Positions 42,078 to 51,117 of a stretch of 64,000 nucleotides of DNA are shown here, in pieces. How positions within the stretch are numbered: position 1 is the first letter of the stretch; each line of letters starts with the position of its first letter. Under the pieces are notes generated by a model. That model made no database searches, had not been told where the DNA came from, and was given only the letters and a program-made list of their open reading frames with translations. Made by a program: the position numbers and the translations under genes. This DNA comes from Lachnospiraceae bacterium. Its GTDB lineage: Bacteria; Bacillota; Clostridia; Lachnospirales; Lachnospiraceae. The DNA lies in assembly GCA_017449075.1 (NCBI GenBank), contig JAFSKG010000001.1:60736-124735 (forward strand), written 5' to 3'.

Positions 42078-42959
42078 ATGAAAAAACCCGACATAAACTT
42101 AATACTTTATCTTATCTCTCTACTGATAATGGGCTCACACGGCATTGTTGCGCACTTCATACCACTTAGCAGCATAGAAATAGTTTTTTTAAGAACTGTT
42201 ATCGGAAGCTTGGTCCTTATAATAGTAAGCATTGTTCATAGAGAAAAATATTTATGCCTTAGAGATAAGCATGATGTTTTGTTTTTATTTTTATCCGGAC
42301 TTGCCTTAGGTGCTGGTTGGATATTTTTATTTGAAGGATATAGAACTGCTGGCGTAAGCATATCAACTGTTTTATACTATCTTGGGCCTATGATTGCTAT
42401 GCTTTTATCGCCAATATTTTTTAAAGAAAAACTAACCAAAGAAAAAATTCTTGGAGCAATCATTGTCTTCGTCGGAGTCCTATTACTAAATCCAAATTTT
42501 TCTGGCGACCCAAGTAAGATATATGGACTTTTTTGTGGCTTTATGTCAGGGATACTTTATGCAGTGATGGTTTTATTCAATAAAAAAATTAGAAATGCAA
42601 CAGGTATAGAAAACACTACCTGCCAACTGGTATCAAGCTTTTTCCTCGTAACCATATTTTTACTTTTGACATCTGGCATTCACATAAAAATAACTGGCAC
42701 TACTTGGATTCCGGTTTTATGGATTGGTATTATCAATACCGGTGTTTCTTGTTTCTTTTATTACTCAACCATTCCAAAACTTCCTATATCGACAATTGCA
42801 ATTTTTTCTTACCTTGACCCTGTATCAGCTGTAATTTTTTCTACGATCTTACTTGGTGAAAGATTGCAACTATTACAAATTTTAGGTATTATATTTATAA
42901 TAGGTGGTGTGGCTTTTTCACAACTCTATCCACTATTACACACAAAGAAACTTAATTAA
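42078..42959 (+). CDS. EamA/DMT-family transporter
   Basis: 293 aa with about 10 membrane helices in two EamA repeats (SIEIVFLRTVIGSLVL..., and ...STIAIFSYLDPVSAVIFSTILLGE). Exporter of small metabolites in this family; substrate unknown. It follows the orphan RelB gene closely and ends at a repeat block. Confidence 0.8.
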   Translation: MKKPDINLILYLISLLIMGSHGIVAHFIPLSSIEIVFLRTVIGSLVLIIVSIVHREKYLCLRDKHDVLFLFLSGLALGAGWIFLFEGYRTAGVSISTVLYYLGPMIAMLLSPIFFKEKLTKEKILGAIIVFVGVLLLNPNFSGDPSKIYGLFCGFMSGILYAVMVLFNKKIRNATGIENTTCQLVSSFFLVTIFLLLTSGIHIKITGTTWIPVLWIGIINTGVSCFFYYSTIPKLPISTIAIFSYLDPVSAVIFSTILLGERLQLLQILGIIFIIGGVAFSQLYPLLHTKKLN

Positions 42960-43010
42960 GGGCTCGCAAAGCTCGCCCCTACAATTGGGCGGATACTATC
43001 CGCCCCTACG
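42960..43010. repeat. Dispersed repeat block
   Basis: GGGCTCGCAAAGCTCGCCCC then the palindromic GGGCGGAT-ACT-ATCCGCCC, each followed by TAC. Confidence 0.8.
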
Positions 43011-43055
43011 AAAGTGTAATATAATCTATATTCCTATAACAAAGGAGTCAACAAT

Positions 43056-43571
43056 ATGAAAAATTGTCTTATAGTAATCGATATGCAAAACGATTTTATC
43101 ACAGGCTCTCTTGGCTCTAAAGAAGCAGAGACAATCGTTCCTCGTGTGAAAGAACGAATTGAAAAAGCCATCAAAGATAGTGAAGATATTTATTTTACAA
43201 AAGACACCCACTATGAAAACTATATGGACACAAAAGAGGGTGAGTTCCTCCCTGTAAAACATTGCATAGAAGGAACTTCAGGTCACGACATTTGCAGTGA
43301 GCTTAAACCTTTTGAAAAAAATGCGAAAGAAATTTTTATCAAAAATACTTTTGGTTATAAAGATTTCCCAAAGTATCTTTCTGACTACGACAAAATAACT
43401 ATCGTAGGTCTTTGCACTGACATCTGCGTAGTTAGTAATGCTATACTAATCAAAGCTTTTTATCCCGAGAAAAACATCGTTGTTGAAAAAGATTTATGCG
43501 CTGGAACAAGTGTCGACAATCACGATGCCGCATTAAAGGTTATGAAAGCCTGCCATATAGTTATTTCTTAA
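43056..43571 (+). CDS. Isochorismatase-family cysteine hydrolase
   Basis: 171 aa. VIDMQNDF at residues 7-14 supplies the catalytic Asp, and GLCTDICVVSNA the nucleophilic Cys, as in nicotinamidases; DTHYENY gives metal-site residues. A role in NAD salvage (nicotinamide to nicotinic acid) is plausible but not certain. AAAGGAG precedes the ATG. Confidence 0.8.
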   Translation: MKNCLIVIDMQNDFITGSLGSKEAETIVPRVKERIEKAIKDSEDIYFTKDTHYENYMDTKEGEFLPVKHCIEGTSGHDICSELKPFEKNAKEIFIKNTFGYKDFPKYLSDYDKITIVGLCTDICVVSNAILIKAFYPEKNIVVEKDLCAGTSVDNHDAALKVMKACHIVIS

Positions 43572-43669
43572 AGTGTTTTTTACATTTACGCACATTTTGT
43601 CAAAAAACAAACTAACCCTAGTTTAATCATTCTAATTGTAATTTTTCACTTTTTCTTAATACATAACTC

Positions 43670-43697
43670 TTGATTTTTTTTTTCAATGTGCTATCAT
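43670..43697 (+). promoter_or_regulatory. spoVG promoter
   Basis: TTGATT (43670-43675), 16-bp spacer, TATCAT (43692-43697), about 34 bp before the spoVG start. Confidence 0.6.
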
Positions 43698-43730
43698 AGT
43701 AAAGTATTATTTAAGGGAGGCATTTAAGGC

Positions 43731-44006
43731 ATGAACATTACAGATGTAAGAATCAGAACAATGGAAAAGGAAGGCAAGATGAAGGCAATTGCTGCTATAA
43801 CTATTGATGGAGTATTCGTAGTTCACGATATCAAAGTTATTGAAGGTGACAATGGTTTATTCATCGCTATGCCATCAGTAAAGAGAAAAGATGGAGAGTT
43901 CAAAGATATTGCTCATCCAATCAACTCTGAGACTAGAGAAATGATTCAAAAGACAATCATCGACAAGTACAATGAGGTACTTGCAGCAGGACCACAAACA
44001 GTTTAA
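43731..44006 (+). CDS. spoVG: SpoVG regulator
   Basis: 91 aa. [20 protein letters not shown] and the [11 protein letters not shown] motif identify SpoVG, a small nucleic-acid-binding regulator found in spore formers and in non-spore-formers. Shine-Dalgarno GGGAGG. Stand-alone unit with promoter and terminator; its presence alone does not prove sporulation. Confidence 0.93.
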   Translation: MNITDVRIRTMEKEGKMKAIAAITIDGVFVVHDIKVIEGDNGLFIAMPSVKRKDGEFKDIAHPINSETREMIQKTIIDKYNEVLAAGPQTV

Positions 44007-44033
44007 TAACTCATTGTCTGGTCTTAAAAATAG

Positions 44034-44058
44034 AGCGAGCTAATAGCTCGCTTTTTTT
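44034..44058 (+). terminator. spoVG terminator
   Basis: AGCGAGC (44034-44040) pairs with GCTCGCT (44046-44052), then eight Ts. Confidence 0.92.
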
Positions 44059-44076
44059 TACAAAATTTTTTATTTT

Positions 44077-44832
44077 TTATTGAAGAACAAATCCGCCATT
44101 AGGAGAAATAATTTGACCTGTAAGATATGGTGCTGTAAGAATATATGAAAGTGCTCCTGCTATATCAGATACATCTCCTATGAAGCCTTCTGGTATAGTT
44201 GATGCAAGTGCTTTTAATTCATCTTGATTTACTCCTCTAAGCATATCTGTCATAATCATTCCTGGAGCAATTGCATTTACTCTTACACCTCTTCCTGCAA
44301 ATTCAAGTGCAAGAGCACGAGTTAGTCCTATAATTCCTGATTTTGACGCACAGTAGTCTGCTTGGTTGATAACTCCTGTAAGACCACCTACTGAAGAAGT
44401 GTTTACTATGCAGCACTGAGAATCCTTACTTGAGTGATTAATCATATATGGAAGTACAAGATGTGTCATATGAAGAAAACTCATAAGGTTTGTGTTTATA
44501 ACATTTTCATATTGTTCTCTCTTTATATCTATCCAGTTGCAGTTATTAGTTACGCCAGCATTGTTTACCAAGACATCAATTTTATCTCCAAATTTTTCTA
44601 CTGTAGACTTTACTAGATTTTCACAATCTTCGTATTTACTTACATCTGCCTTTACAACCAATGTTTCTACGCCATAATCTTTGTTAATTTTAGCTGCTAA
44701 ATTATCCGAAAGAACTTTTGATGAATCGCTTCGATAATTTATAACGACATTATATCCAAGTTCTCCAAGTTTGAGAGCCATTGCTTCTCCTATGCCTCTA
44801 GAACCACCTGTAATAATTGATACTTTTCCCAT
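44077..44832 (-). CDS. SDR-family oxidoreductase
   Basis: 251 aa Rossmann enzyme: TGGSRGIGEA cofactor motif at residues 8-17, NNAG near 90, catalytic Ser and YCASK. Resembles FabG but stands alone, so the substrate is unknown. Shine-Dalgarno GAGGTGA. Confidence 0.85.
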   Translation of the reverse strand: MGKVSIITGGSRGIGEAMALKLGELGYNVVINYRSDSSKVLSDNLAAKINKDYGVETLVVKADVSKYEDCENLVKSTVEKFGDKIDVLVNNAGVTNNCNWIDIKREQYENVINTNLMSFLHMTHLVLPYMINHSSKDSQCCIVNTSSVGGLTGVINQADYCASKSGIIGLTRALALEFAGRGVRVNAIAPGMIMTDMLRGVNQDELKALASTIPEGFIGDVSDIAGALSYILTAPYLTGQIISPNGGFVLQ

Positions 44833-44980
44833 ATTTCACCTCACTAATTTTATATTTCTAACAAAGCATTTTATCACTTTTATCAATATAAATCAACTTT
44901 TACGAAAACTTATTCTCTTTTTATTTCATTTATTATTAATCTACTTATTGTAAATGTCTATACATTTTATTCTCTTGCTA

Positions 44981-44989
44981 TGCTATAAT
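44981..44989 (+). promoter_or_regulatory. Extended -10 promoter of mnmE
   Basis: TGCTATAAT (44981-44989) is an extended -10 box, followed at once by a second TATAAT and then the mnmE ATG. No good -35 box. Predicted transcript starts at the ATG. Confidence 0.65.
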
Positions 44990-44995
44990 TATAAT

Positions 44996-46372
44996 ATGAT
45001 AAATATTGATGACACAATTTGCGCAATTGCCACAGCTCTTAATCCTGCTGGCATTGGTATTATAAGAATTTCTGGAAATGAGGCAGTGAAAATTGTCTCA
45101 AATATTTTTGTGAACTCAAAAAAAGAAAAAATTGCTTTAAAAGAATCTCACAAAATTCACTACGGCTACATTTATGATGAAAAGAAAAATGATTTAATAG
45201 ATGAAGTTTTAATTTTAACTATGCTTAAACCGAAATCTTATACAGCAGAAGATGTAGTAGAAATTCAATGTCACGGCGGTCTTCTCGTCCTTAAAAACAT
45301 TTTAAACCTCTTAGTTGAAAATGGTGCAAGAATCGCAGAACCAGGAGAGTTTACGAAAAGGGCTTTCCTAAACGGCCGTATAGATTTATCCAAAGCAGAA
45401 TCAGTAACAGACATTATAATGTCAAAAAATAATTATGCTCTTAAAGCAAGTTTCAACCAATTAAAAGGAAACCTTTCTGAGAAACTAAACTCTTTTAGAG
45501 AAGAAATTTTAGAGTCAACTGCATTTATAGAGGCCTGTCTTGATGACCCTGAGCACATGTCTGTTGATGGATTTAAACCAAAACTAAAATCTCAATGTGA
45601 AAATATAATTTCCGAACTTGATGCTATCATCAAAAATTATGACAACGGCAAACTAATAAAAGAGGGCATCAATACTGTAATCATCGGCAAGCCAAATGTC
45701 GGTAAGTCAAGCCTTCTAAACACTTTATTAAATGAAAATAGGGCAATCGTCACAGATATTGCTGGCACAACTCGCGACACTATAAAAGAAAGTATTAATT
45801 TAAATGGCATAACATTAAATATCATTGATACTGCAGGCATACGAAATGAAGATAACATTGATACAGTAGAAAAAATAGGAATTGATAGAGCAAAGAGCGA
45901 AGCAGAAAATGCAGACCTTATTATCCTAGTCCTTGACTCATCAAGACCACTTGATAAAAACGACGAAGAACTTATTGCTCTTTGCAAAACTCTAAACAAA
46001 AAAACCATCACCCTGTTAAACAAATCGGACCTATGTAGTAGCGCTCATTTGAGCAATCCCCACATCAATTTTTCTACAAAAACTAAAGAAGGCCTACAAG
46101 AGCTCACCGCCACCATAGAAAAAATGTTTATAAATAAAAACTTGGATTTCAACAACGAGATTTTTATCTCAAATGAAAGACAACTCCAGTCAATAAAAAA
46201 TGCTAGAATTTCTCTCCAAAATGTTTTATCTTCTATTGAAAAAGATGTTTCGGAAGATTTTCTAACTATAGATTTGACTGATGCCTATACTCATTTATCT
46301 CAGGTCTTAGGAATAGAAGTAACGGATGATTTAGTAAATGAAATCTTTTCAAAATTTTGTATGGGTAAATAA
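44996..46372 (+). CDS. mnmE: tRNA modification GTPase MnmE (TrmE)
   Basis: 458 aa. N-terminal formyl-THF-binding domain (TICAIATA...GIGIIRISG), G1 GKPNVGKSS, G3 DTAGI, G4 NKSD, and the C-terminal catalytic Cys in FCMGK. Partner of MnmG. The ATG at 44996 is used because the upstream frame reads through the promoter; there is no Shine-Dalgarno. The gene converges on the khpB-yidC operon instead of following it as in most Firmicutes. Confidence 0.95.
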   Translation: MINIDDTICAIATALNPAGIGIIRISGNEAVKIVSNIFVNSKKEKIALKESHKIHYGYIYDEKKNDLIDEVLILTMLKPKSYTAEDVVEIQCHGGLLVLKNILNLLVENGARIAEPGEFTKRAFLNGRIDLSKAESVTDIIMSKNNYALKASFNQLKGNLSEKLNSFREEILESTAFIEACLDDPEHMSVDGFKPKLKSQCENIISELDAIIKNYDNGKLIKEGINTVIIGKPNVGKSSLLNTLLNENRAIVTDIAGTTRDTIKESINLNGITLNIIDTAGIRNEDNIDTVEKIGIDRAKSEAENADLIILVLDSSRPLDKNDEELIALCKTLNKKTITLLNKSDLCSSAHLSNPHINFSTKTKEGLQELTATIEKMFINKNLDFNNEIFISNERQLQSIKNARISLQNVLSSIEKDVSEDFLTIDLTDAYTHLSQVLGIEVTDDLVNEIFSKFCMGK

Positions 46373-46374
46373 AA

Positions 46375-46428
46375 AGGGCGGATGATATCCGCCCCTGCAA
46401 AGTACGACTAAATGTCGTCCACTACAAT
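46375..46428. repeat. Dispersed repeat block between mnmE and khpB
   Basis: GGGCGGAT-GAT-ATCCGCCC palindrome followed by a decayed TACGAC...GTCGTCC unit between the two converging gene ends. Confidence 0.75.
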
Positions 46429-47198
46429 TATCTTTTGTATTTTACTACTACATGTCTTTCTTTATCAAGCCCTATAGATGTTGTCTCTATATTTCTCTCT
46501 TTTTGAAGAACTGAATGAATAATTCTTCTCTCATAAGATGACATTGGTTCAAGCTCGTAATCTTTATGCGTTTTTCTTACGTTGTTTGCAACTGATTTTG
46601 CAAGAGATTCAAGAGTCTTATTTCTCTTATCTCTATAGTTTTCGCTATCAATTCTTATTCTAACTCTGCTGCTCTTTCCGTTATTTACTACTATATTTAC
46701 AAGATGTTGTATAGCATCAAGAGTTTGACCATGCTTTCCTATTACCACACCCATCTTTTCTCCGCTTATATTTAAAACCACTGTGTTTGATTCAACATTT
46801 GCCGTGTAACTCATATTTATTTCTGTGTTGAACTCTTTAAAAATTGGTGTTAAGAAAGCTTTTGCTTCATTAAATACTTCTTCAGGGTCTCTTGTCATCT
46901 TTTCTTCTTTTTTTGCAAAACCCTTGCTTGTTGAAACTTTTTCTGATTTAAATTCATATACACCTGATGAATTTTCAACTAACTTCTCTTTCTTGTTTAC
47001 GCTGTTCTTTTTATAATTCTCTTCTTTATCATCCTTTTTATATGCTTCAATTATAAAAGGTTTTGCTCCTATACCAAGAAATCCAGAACTTCCCTCTTGC
47101 TTTACTTCGTAAGCTAGATTATCGCTTGTAGTTGAAAGTTCTATCATCGCATTATTTATTGCTTCATCAAGTGTTTCACCTTTTGCTTCTATTCTCAT
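46428..47198 (-). CDS. khpB: RNA-binding protein KhpB (Jag)
   Basis: 256 aa: Jag N-terminal domain (MRIEAKGETLDEAINNAM), a charged linker, a KH domain with GVVIGKHGQTLDAIQ, and a C-terminal R3H domain (SYERRIIHSVL). Works with KhpA as a global RNA chaperone in other Firmicutes. Coupled to yidC with 9 bp between; AGGAG precedes the ATG. Confidence 0.92.
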   Translation of the reverse strand: MRIEAKGETLDEAINNAMIELSTTSDNLAYEVKQEGSSGFLGIGAKPFIIEAYKKDDKEENYKKNSVNKKEKLVENSSGVYEFKSEKVSTSKGFAKKEEKMTRDPEEVFNEAKAFLTPIFKEFNTEINMSYTANVESNTVVLNISGEKMGVVIGKHGQTLDAIQHLVNIVVNNGKSSRVRIRIDSENYRDKRNKTLESLAKSVANNVRKTHKDYELEPMSSYERRIIHSVLQKERNIETTSIGLDKERHVVVKYKR

Positions 47199-47207
47199 CT
47201 CTATCTC

Positions 47208-48494
47208 CTATTTATTATTTTTATCATTATATTTTTGTACCATGTTTGCCTTAGCAAACAATGAATCTGGGTTTGATTCATTTTCAAAATAGTACTTGTC
47301 TGCTTTTTCTACTAATTTTTTTTGGCTATTTACAAGCTCTTCTCTTGCTTTTTCTTTTCTCTCCATGTTCTCTTCCATCTTCTTTATGTTGTTTGCTGCT
47401 TGTGCTTCATTTATAGGTGGAAGACCTTTTTTTGCTCTCTTCTTATTTGCTTTCTCTATATTCTCTTTGATCATCTTATCCATATCAAGATTCTCAAGCT
47501 GCTTGTTTACTATAACCTGAGTTATAACCATAAATACAGAAGTTGCTATCCAGTAAATACCAATACCTGTTGCGAATCCCCAGCAAAATACTGCAGACAT
47601 TATAGGCATCATTATATTCATTGAATTCATTGTTTGTTGCATTGTGTCGTTTTCATTTTCTGTATTTAACTTACTCTTGTTTTGCTTTTGCATAAGCCAT
47701 ATAGAAAGGTATTGTGAAAGTGCTGCAAGTATTGGCACAAGAATATAAGGTGATAAAAATCCAACTGCACTTGGTGCTGTAGAAAGATTTAAACCACAAA
47801 AAGAGTTTGCCTGTTCAATTAATTCATATTTTGGAGTTACTAAACTTTGAATTTCAGTAGAAAATTCAGATATAAGTTGTGTAAACTGTGATGGATTTAA
47901 TTTGTAAAGAAAATCTATTATAAAATTCTTTTGAACTTCTGCTGTTCCCTCAAAATTATGAAGTTGTTTTTCAAGGTTTATTAGTTTATCTAAACCATTT
48001 GCTTTGTGAAAATCTGTAAGTTTTTGTATTGCTGCTGAATCTGTAAGTAATGTATCCACTATATCCATAAATTTTTCTTTTATGGCAGGTACATAAGCAG
48101 GTACATTCATTATTACTCTATAAAGAGCAAATATTATTGGCATTTGTATAAGAAGTTGCACACAGTTTCCAGTCATTGATGTTCCATACTTCTCATACAC
48201 AGCTTTTATTTCGGCCTGTTGAGCTATCATTGACTGTTGGTCTTGCCTTCCCTCGTATTTTGCCTGTATTGCCTTTATTTCTGGTTGGATAATCGCCATA
48301 AGTTTTGACGATTTTTGTTGTCTAACTGTTGATGGATATAAAAGAAGTCTTGTGATGAGAGTAAAAATAATTATAGCAACTCCAATATTTCCAAGACCAA
48401 ATTTATCAAGAGCAATATATATTCCATTCATCAAGTATCCAAAAAGCGTCGATATTGGTCCAAGTAATCCATCGTGAGCCGTTAAAAATAACAT
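47208..48494 (-). CDS. yidC: Membrane protein insertase YidC
   Basis: 428 aa Oxa1-family insertase. The first helix, the LTRLLLYPSTVRQQKSSKLM cytoplasmic hairpin and QLLIQMPIIFALYRVI are typical. There is a long extracytoplasmic insertion (residues about 130-230) and a Lys/Glu-rich C-terminal tail of about 90 residues that could contact ribosomes. No lipobox is seen. Strong Shine-Dalgarno. Confidence 0.92.
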   Translation of the reverse strand: MLFLTAHDGLLGPISTLFGYLMNGIYIALDKFGLGNIGVAIIIFTLITRLLLYPSTVRQQKSSKLMAIIQPEIKAIQAKYEGRQDQQSMIAQQAEIKAVYEKYGTSMTGNCVQLLIQMPIIFALYRVIMNVPAYVPAIKEKFMDIVDTLLTDSAAIQKLTDFHKANGLDKLINLEKQLHNFEGTAEVQKNFIIDFLYKLNPSQFTQLISEFSTEIQSLVTPKYELIEQANSFCGLNLSTAPSAVGFLSPYILVPILAALSQYLSIWLMQKQNKSKLNTENENDTMQQTMNSMNIMMPIMSAVFCWGFATGIGIYWIATSVFMVITQVIVNKQLENLDMDKMIKENIEKANKKRAKKGLPPINEAQAANNIKKMEENMERKEKAREELVNSQKKLVEKADKYYFENESNPDSLFAKANMVQKYNDKNNK

Positions 48495-48510
48495 CTATCT
48501 ATCCTCCTTT

Positions 48511-48534
48511 GGGCTCGCATTGCTCGCCCCTACA
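48511..48534. repeat. Dispersed repeat between yidC and yidD
   Basis: GGGCTCGCATTGCTCGCCCC followed by TAC, inserted inside the rpmH-rnpA-yidD-yidC operon. Confidence 0.8.
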
Positions 48535-48550
48535 ATTGGCTATGCCAATC

Positions 48551-48766
48551 TTACGGTACAGGATCATAACCACCTTTTGAAAAAGGATTACATCTAAGTA
48601 TTCTCCAAAAACCTAAAGCGCCACCTTTTATAGCTCCATATTTTTCTATTGCCTCTTTTGTATAATTAGAACAACTTGGTGTATATGGACATTTTGCAAA
48701 AAGTGAAAGGGTAGGAGAAATATATTTTTGATATAGTTTTATAAAATATATTAATACTTTCTTCAT
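48551..48766 (-). CDS. yidD: Membrane protein insertion factor YidD
   Basis: 71 aa. [33 protein letters not shown] and [14 protein letters not shown] are the complete YidD pattern. Seven bp from rnpA. Confidence 0.95.
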   Translation of the reverse strand: MKKVLIYFIKLYQKYISPTLSLFAKCPYTPSCSNYTKEAIEKYGAIKGGALGFWRILRCNPFSKGGYDPVP

Positions 48767-48773
48767 GTAATTT

Positions 48774-49106
48774 TTATTTTAAGATCCCGTGTTTTTTACA
48801 CAATTTTAAAAAATCTTCTTTTAATTTAAAAAACTCTACTTTGTCAGAACCCACTCTTAAAACTACTATAATATCTATTCCGTTTTCTATACTATCTTGG
48901 TTCTCTCTAAATATTTCTCTTATTCGTCTTGAAAGAGTGTGCCTTACAACAGAGTTTCCAACTTTATGTGATACAGAAATCCCAAGTCGGTTACTTTCCA
49001 CATCACTGTTTTTCGAAATATACATTACAACATTTTTTGTTGCAAAAGAATTTTTTTCTTCGTAAATTTTTTTAAAATCACTATTTTTTTTTATTGAGTT
49101 TTTCAT
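48774..49106 (-). CDS. rnpA: Ribonuclease P protein component
   Basis: 110-aa protein subunit of RNase P for tRNA 5' maturation. The [26 protein letters not shown] segment contains the RNR-like basic helix that binds RNase P RNA (the canonical KRNRIKR is here RHTLSRRIR). Second gene of the rpmH operon. Confidence 0.93.
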   Translation of the reverse strand: MKNSIKKNSDFKKIYEEKNSFATKNVVMYISKNSDVESNRLGISVSHKVGNSVVRHTLSRRIREIFRENQDSIENGIDIIVVLRVGSDKVEFFKLKEDFLKLCKKHGILK

Positions 49107-49161
49107 TTTAGAATTTTTGTCCTACAATAAAAAATGGTCCGTTAAGACCAAGATTTGAAAG

Positions 49162-49299
49162 TTAAACTGTTAATTGCTTTCTACCTTTAGCACGTCTTGC
49201 TGATAAAACCTTTCTTCCATTTGCTGTGCTCATTCTAGATCTAAAGCCATGAACTTTCAATCTCTGTCTTTTTTTTGGTTGAAGTGTCATTTTTGCCAT
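49162..49299 (-). CDS. rpmH: 50S ribosomal protein L34
   Basis: A 45-aa basic protein: [36 protein letters not shown] and AKGRKQL match L34. Shine-Dalgarno AGGAGG precedes the ATG. First gene of the operon leading away from the origin, the standard bacterial order. Confidence 0.96.
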   Translation of the reverse strand: MAKMTLQPKKRQRLKVHGFRSRMSTANGRKVLSARRAKGRKQLTV

Positions 49300-49319
49300 A
49301 TTCATCTACCTCCTATTAA

Positions 49320-49622
49320 TTTTTGGGCACTCTAATACCCTTAAAACATTAAAAACCTTTTCTTAAAATTGTGCAAATACTAGAAAATTATAGTGTTTTT
49401 TATATTTTTTGTCAACATTTATAAAACCTAAAAATCTCTGTTAATAAAATGTTTATAACTTTTGTTTTCTTTTGTTTTTCTTCCATAATAAATTGTATAA
49501 TTATAAAAATAGGATTATTATAGGTTTTCCACCGAATTTTGTTGAAAAAAATGAGTTTTCCACCAAATTTTTGCCTTTTTTCTCTTGAAAAATATCATCT
49601 TTTCATTTATAATATACCCGAA
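49320..49622. other. Probable replication origin region upstream of dnaA
   Basis: An AT-rich gap between diverging rpmH and dnaA. Two copies of TTTTCCACC (49525-49533, 49556-49564), in a direct repeat 31 bp apart, differ from DnaA boxes (TTWTNCACA) only at the last base. Runs such as TTGTATAATTATAAAAATAG could be an unwinding element. Gene orientation flips here. Strong perfect boxes are absent, so the exact origin is uncertain. Confidence 0.6.
49585..49613 (+). promoter_or_regulatory. dnaA promoter
   Basis: TTGAAA (49585-49590), 17-bp spacer, TATAAT (49608-49613). The dnaA ATG is 9 nt further on, giving a leader of 0-3 nt. Candidate DnaA boxes lie just upstream. Confidence 0.8.
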
Positions 49623-50990
49623 ATGTCTAAGAATTTTGAAAAACTTAATGCTAACTGGAATAATTTATTGCTTCAAATGAAGGATGACTTTGAAATTAGT
49701 GACCATGTATTCAGTGCTTTTATAAAAGACGTTCTAAAACCAGTAAAATTAGAGAAAAATACACTTTATATAGAGGTTCCTGAAGAGGGATATATTAGTT
49801 TTTTACAAAATAGAGTCCTTTCTCAGCTTAGAATTGCTGTATCTCACGAGACAGGAATCCCTACAGAAGATCTAGAAATCATATTTAAGGCGAAAAACTC
49901 GTCTTTAAAGAAAATAAAAAACGAAAATGAGGATTTTGTATCTCTTCTAAAAGCAGCAGGCATAAATGACCCTTTAAATACTTTTGAAAATTTTGTTCAA
50001 GGTCAATCAAATGCCATTGCATATGCCACAAGTATTGCAGTCGCAGAGCACCCAGGAGAAAATTACAATCCTCTATTTTTATCTGGAAAAACAGGTCTTG
50101 GAAAAACGCATCTTATGCAGGCAATTGCTAATTATGCTCTAAAGAAAAATCCTAATTTAAATGTTTTGTATACAACTTGTGAGAAATATGTTCAAGAATT
50201 TGTTGATAGTTTACAGAAACACACAATTACAGACTTTAAAAACAAATATAGAAATGTTGATATTTTGTTAATAGATGATATTCATATGCTTGAAGGAAAA
50301 GAACAAACCCAAGAAGAATTTTTTAACACTTTTAATGCCCTTCATGAAAATAAAAAACAAATTGTTTTAACCTCAGATAGACAAGTTAAAGAACTTGGAA
50401 ATAAAAATTTTATGGAAGAAAGGCTTAAATCAAGATTTTCTTGGGGAACTACTTGTGAATTATATTTACCAGATTATGAGACAAGAATAGCTATTCTTCG
50501 TAAAAAAGAAGAAAACAGACATCCTGAATTTAAAGTTGATAATGAAGTTATAAAATATATTGCACAAAATGTAAAATCTAATATAAGAGAGCTTGAATTA
50601 GCTTTAAATAACATTATTTTATATTCTAAAATAATTAAACAACCTGTAGATATAAATTTAGCAAAAGAAAGACTGTCTGATATAAAAAATAAAGATGATA
50701 AAAAATTAACACCTGAAAGAATAACAAATGTAGTTTGTGAATTTTTTGGGGTTAATATACTTGATGTTTGTGGACCAAAAAGAAATAGGGAATTTGTATA
50801 TGCAAGAGATATAGCTATTTATCTATGTAGAGATCTTATAAAAGATATAACACAAGAAAAAATAGGGGAATTCTTTAATAGAGACCATAGTACTGTTATT
50901 AATTCTTGTCAGAAAATTGAAAATAAGTTAAAAACAGAAGAAGATTTAAGAGAAAATATAAAAAATATAAAAGAAAAAATGTTATTATAA
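49623..50990 (+). CDS. dnaA: Chromosomal replication initiator DnaA
   Basis: 455 aa. Domain I (residues 1-85), short linker, AAA+ domain III with Walker A SGKTGLGKTHLMQ and Walker B ILLIDDIHML, and domain IV with the DNA-binding FNRDHSTVINSCQKIE. The ATG at 49623 is used since the upstream frame (to 49539) would run across the promoter. There is no Shine-Dalgarno. Confidence 0.97.
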   Translation: MSKNFEKLNANWNNLLLQMKDDFEISDHVFSAFIKDVLKPVKLEKNTLYIEVPEEGYISFLQNRVLSQLRIAVSHETGIPTEDLEIIFKAKNSSLKKIKNENEDFVSLLKAAGINDPLNTFENFVQGQSNAIAYATSIAVAEHPGENYNPLFLSGKTGLGKTHLMQAIANYALKKNPNLNVLYTTCEKYVQEFVDSLQKHTITDFKNKYRNVDILLIDDIHMLEGKEQTQEEFFNTFNALHENKKQIVLTSDRQVKELGNKNFMEERLKSRFSWGTTCELYLPDYETRIAILRKKEENRHPEFKVDNEVIKYIAQNVKSNIRELELALNNIILYSKIIKQPVDINLAKERLSDIKNKDDKKLTPERITNVVCEFFGVNILDVCGPKRNREFVYARDIAIYLCRDLIKDITQEKIGEFFNRDHSTVINSCQKIENKLKTEEDLRENIKNIKEKMLL

Positions 50991-51117
50991 AAAATATTTA
51001 AACAATTTATAAAATTAAAAAATAGCGTATTTATATATAATTTATAGATTTTTAACAAATTAACACAACTAATAATAAAAAATAAATAAATAATTATATA
51101 AATAATAAGGAGCTCTT
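50991..51117. other. Very AT-rich dnaA-dnaN gap
   Basis: 127 bp, over 85% A+T with runs such as AATAATAAAAAATAAATAAATAATTAT. Could be part of a bipartite origin. No clear DnaA box; ends with AAGGAG for dnaN. Confidence 0.45.

Noticed and set aside
43731-44006. spoVG as proof of sporulation
   Set aside because: SpoVG also occurs in non-spore-forming Firmicutes, and no other sporulation gene is in the window.
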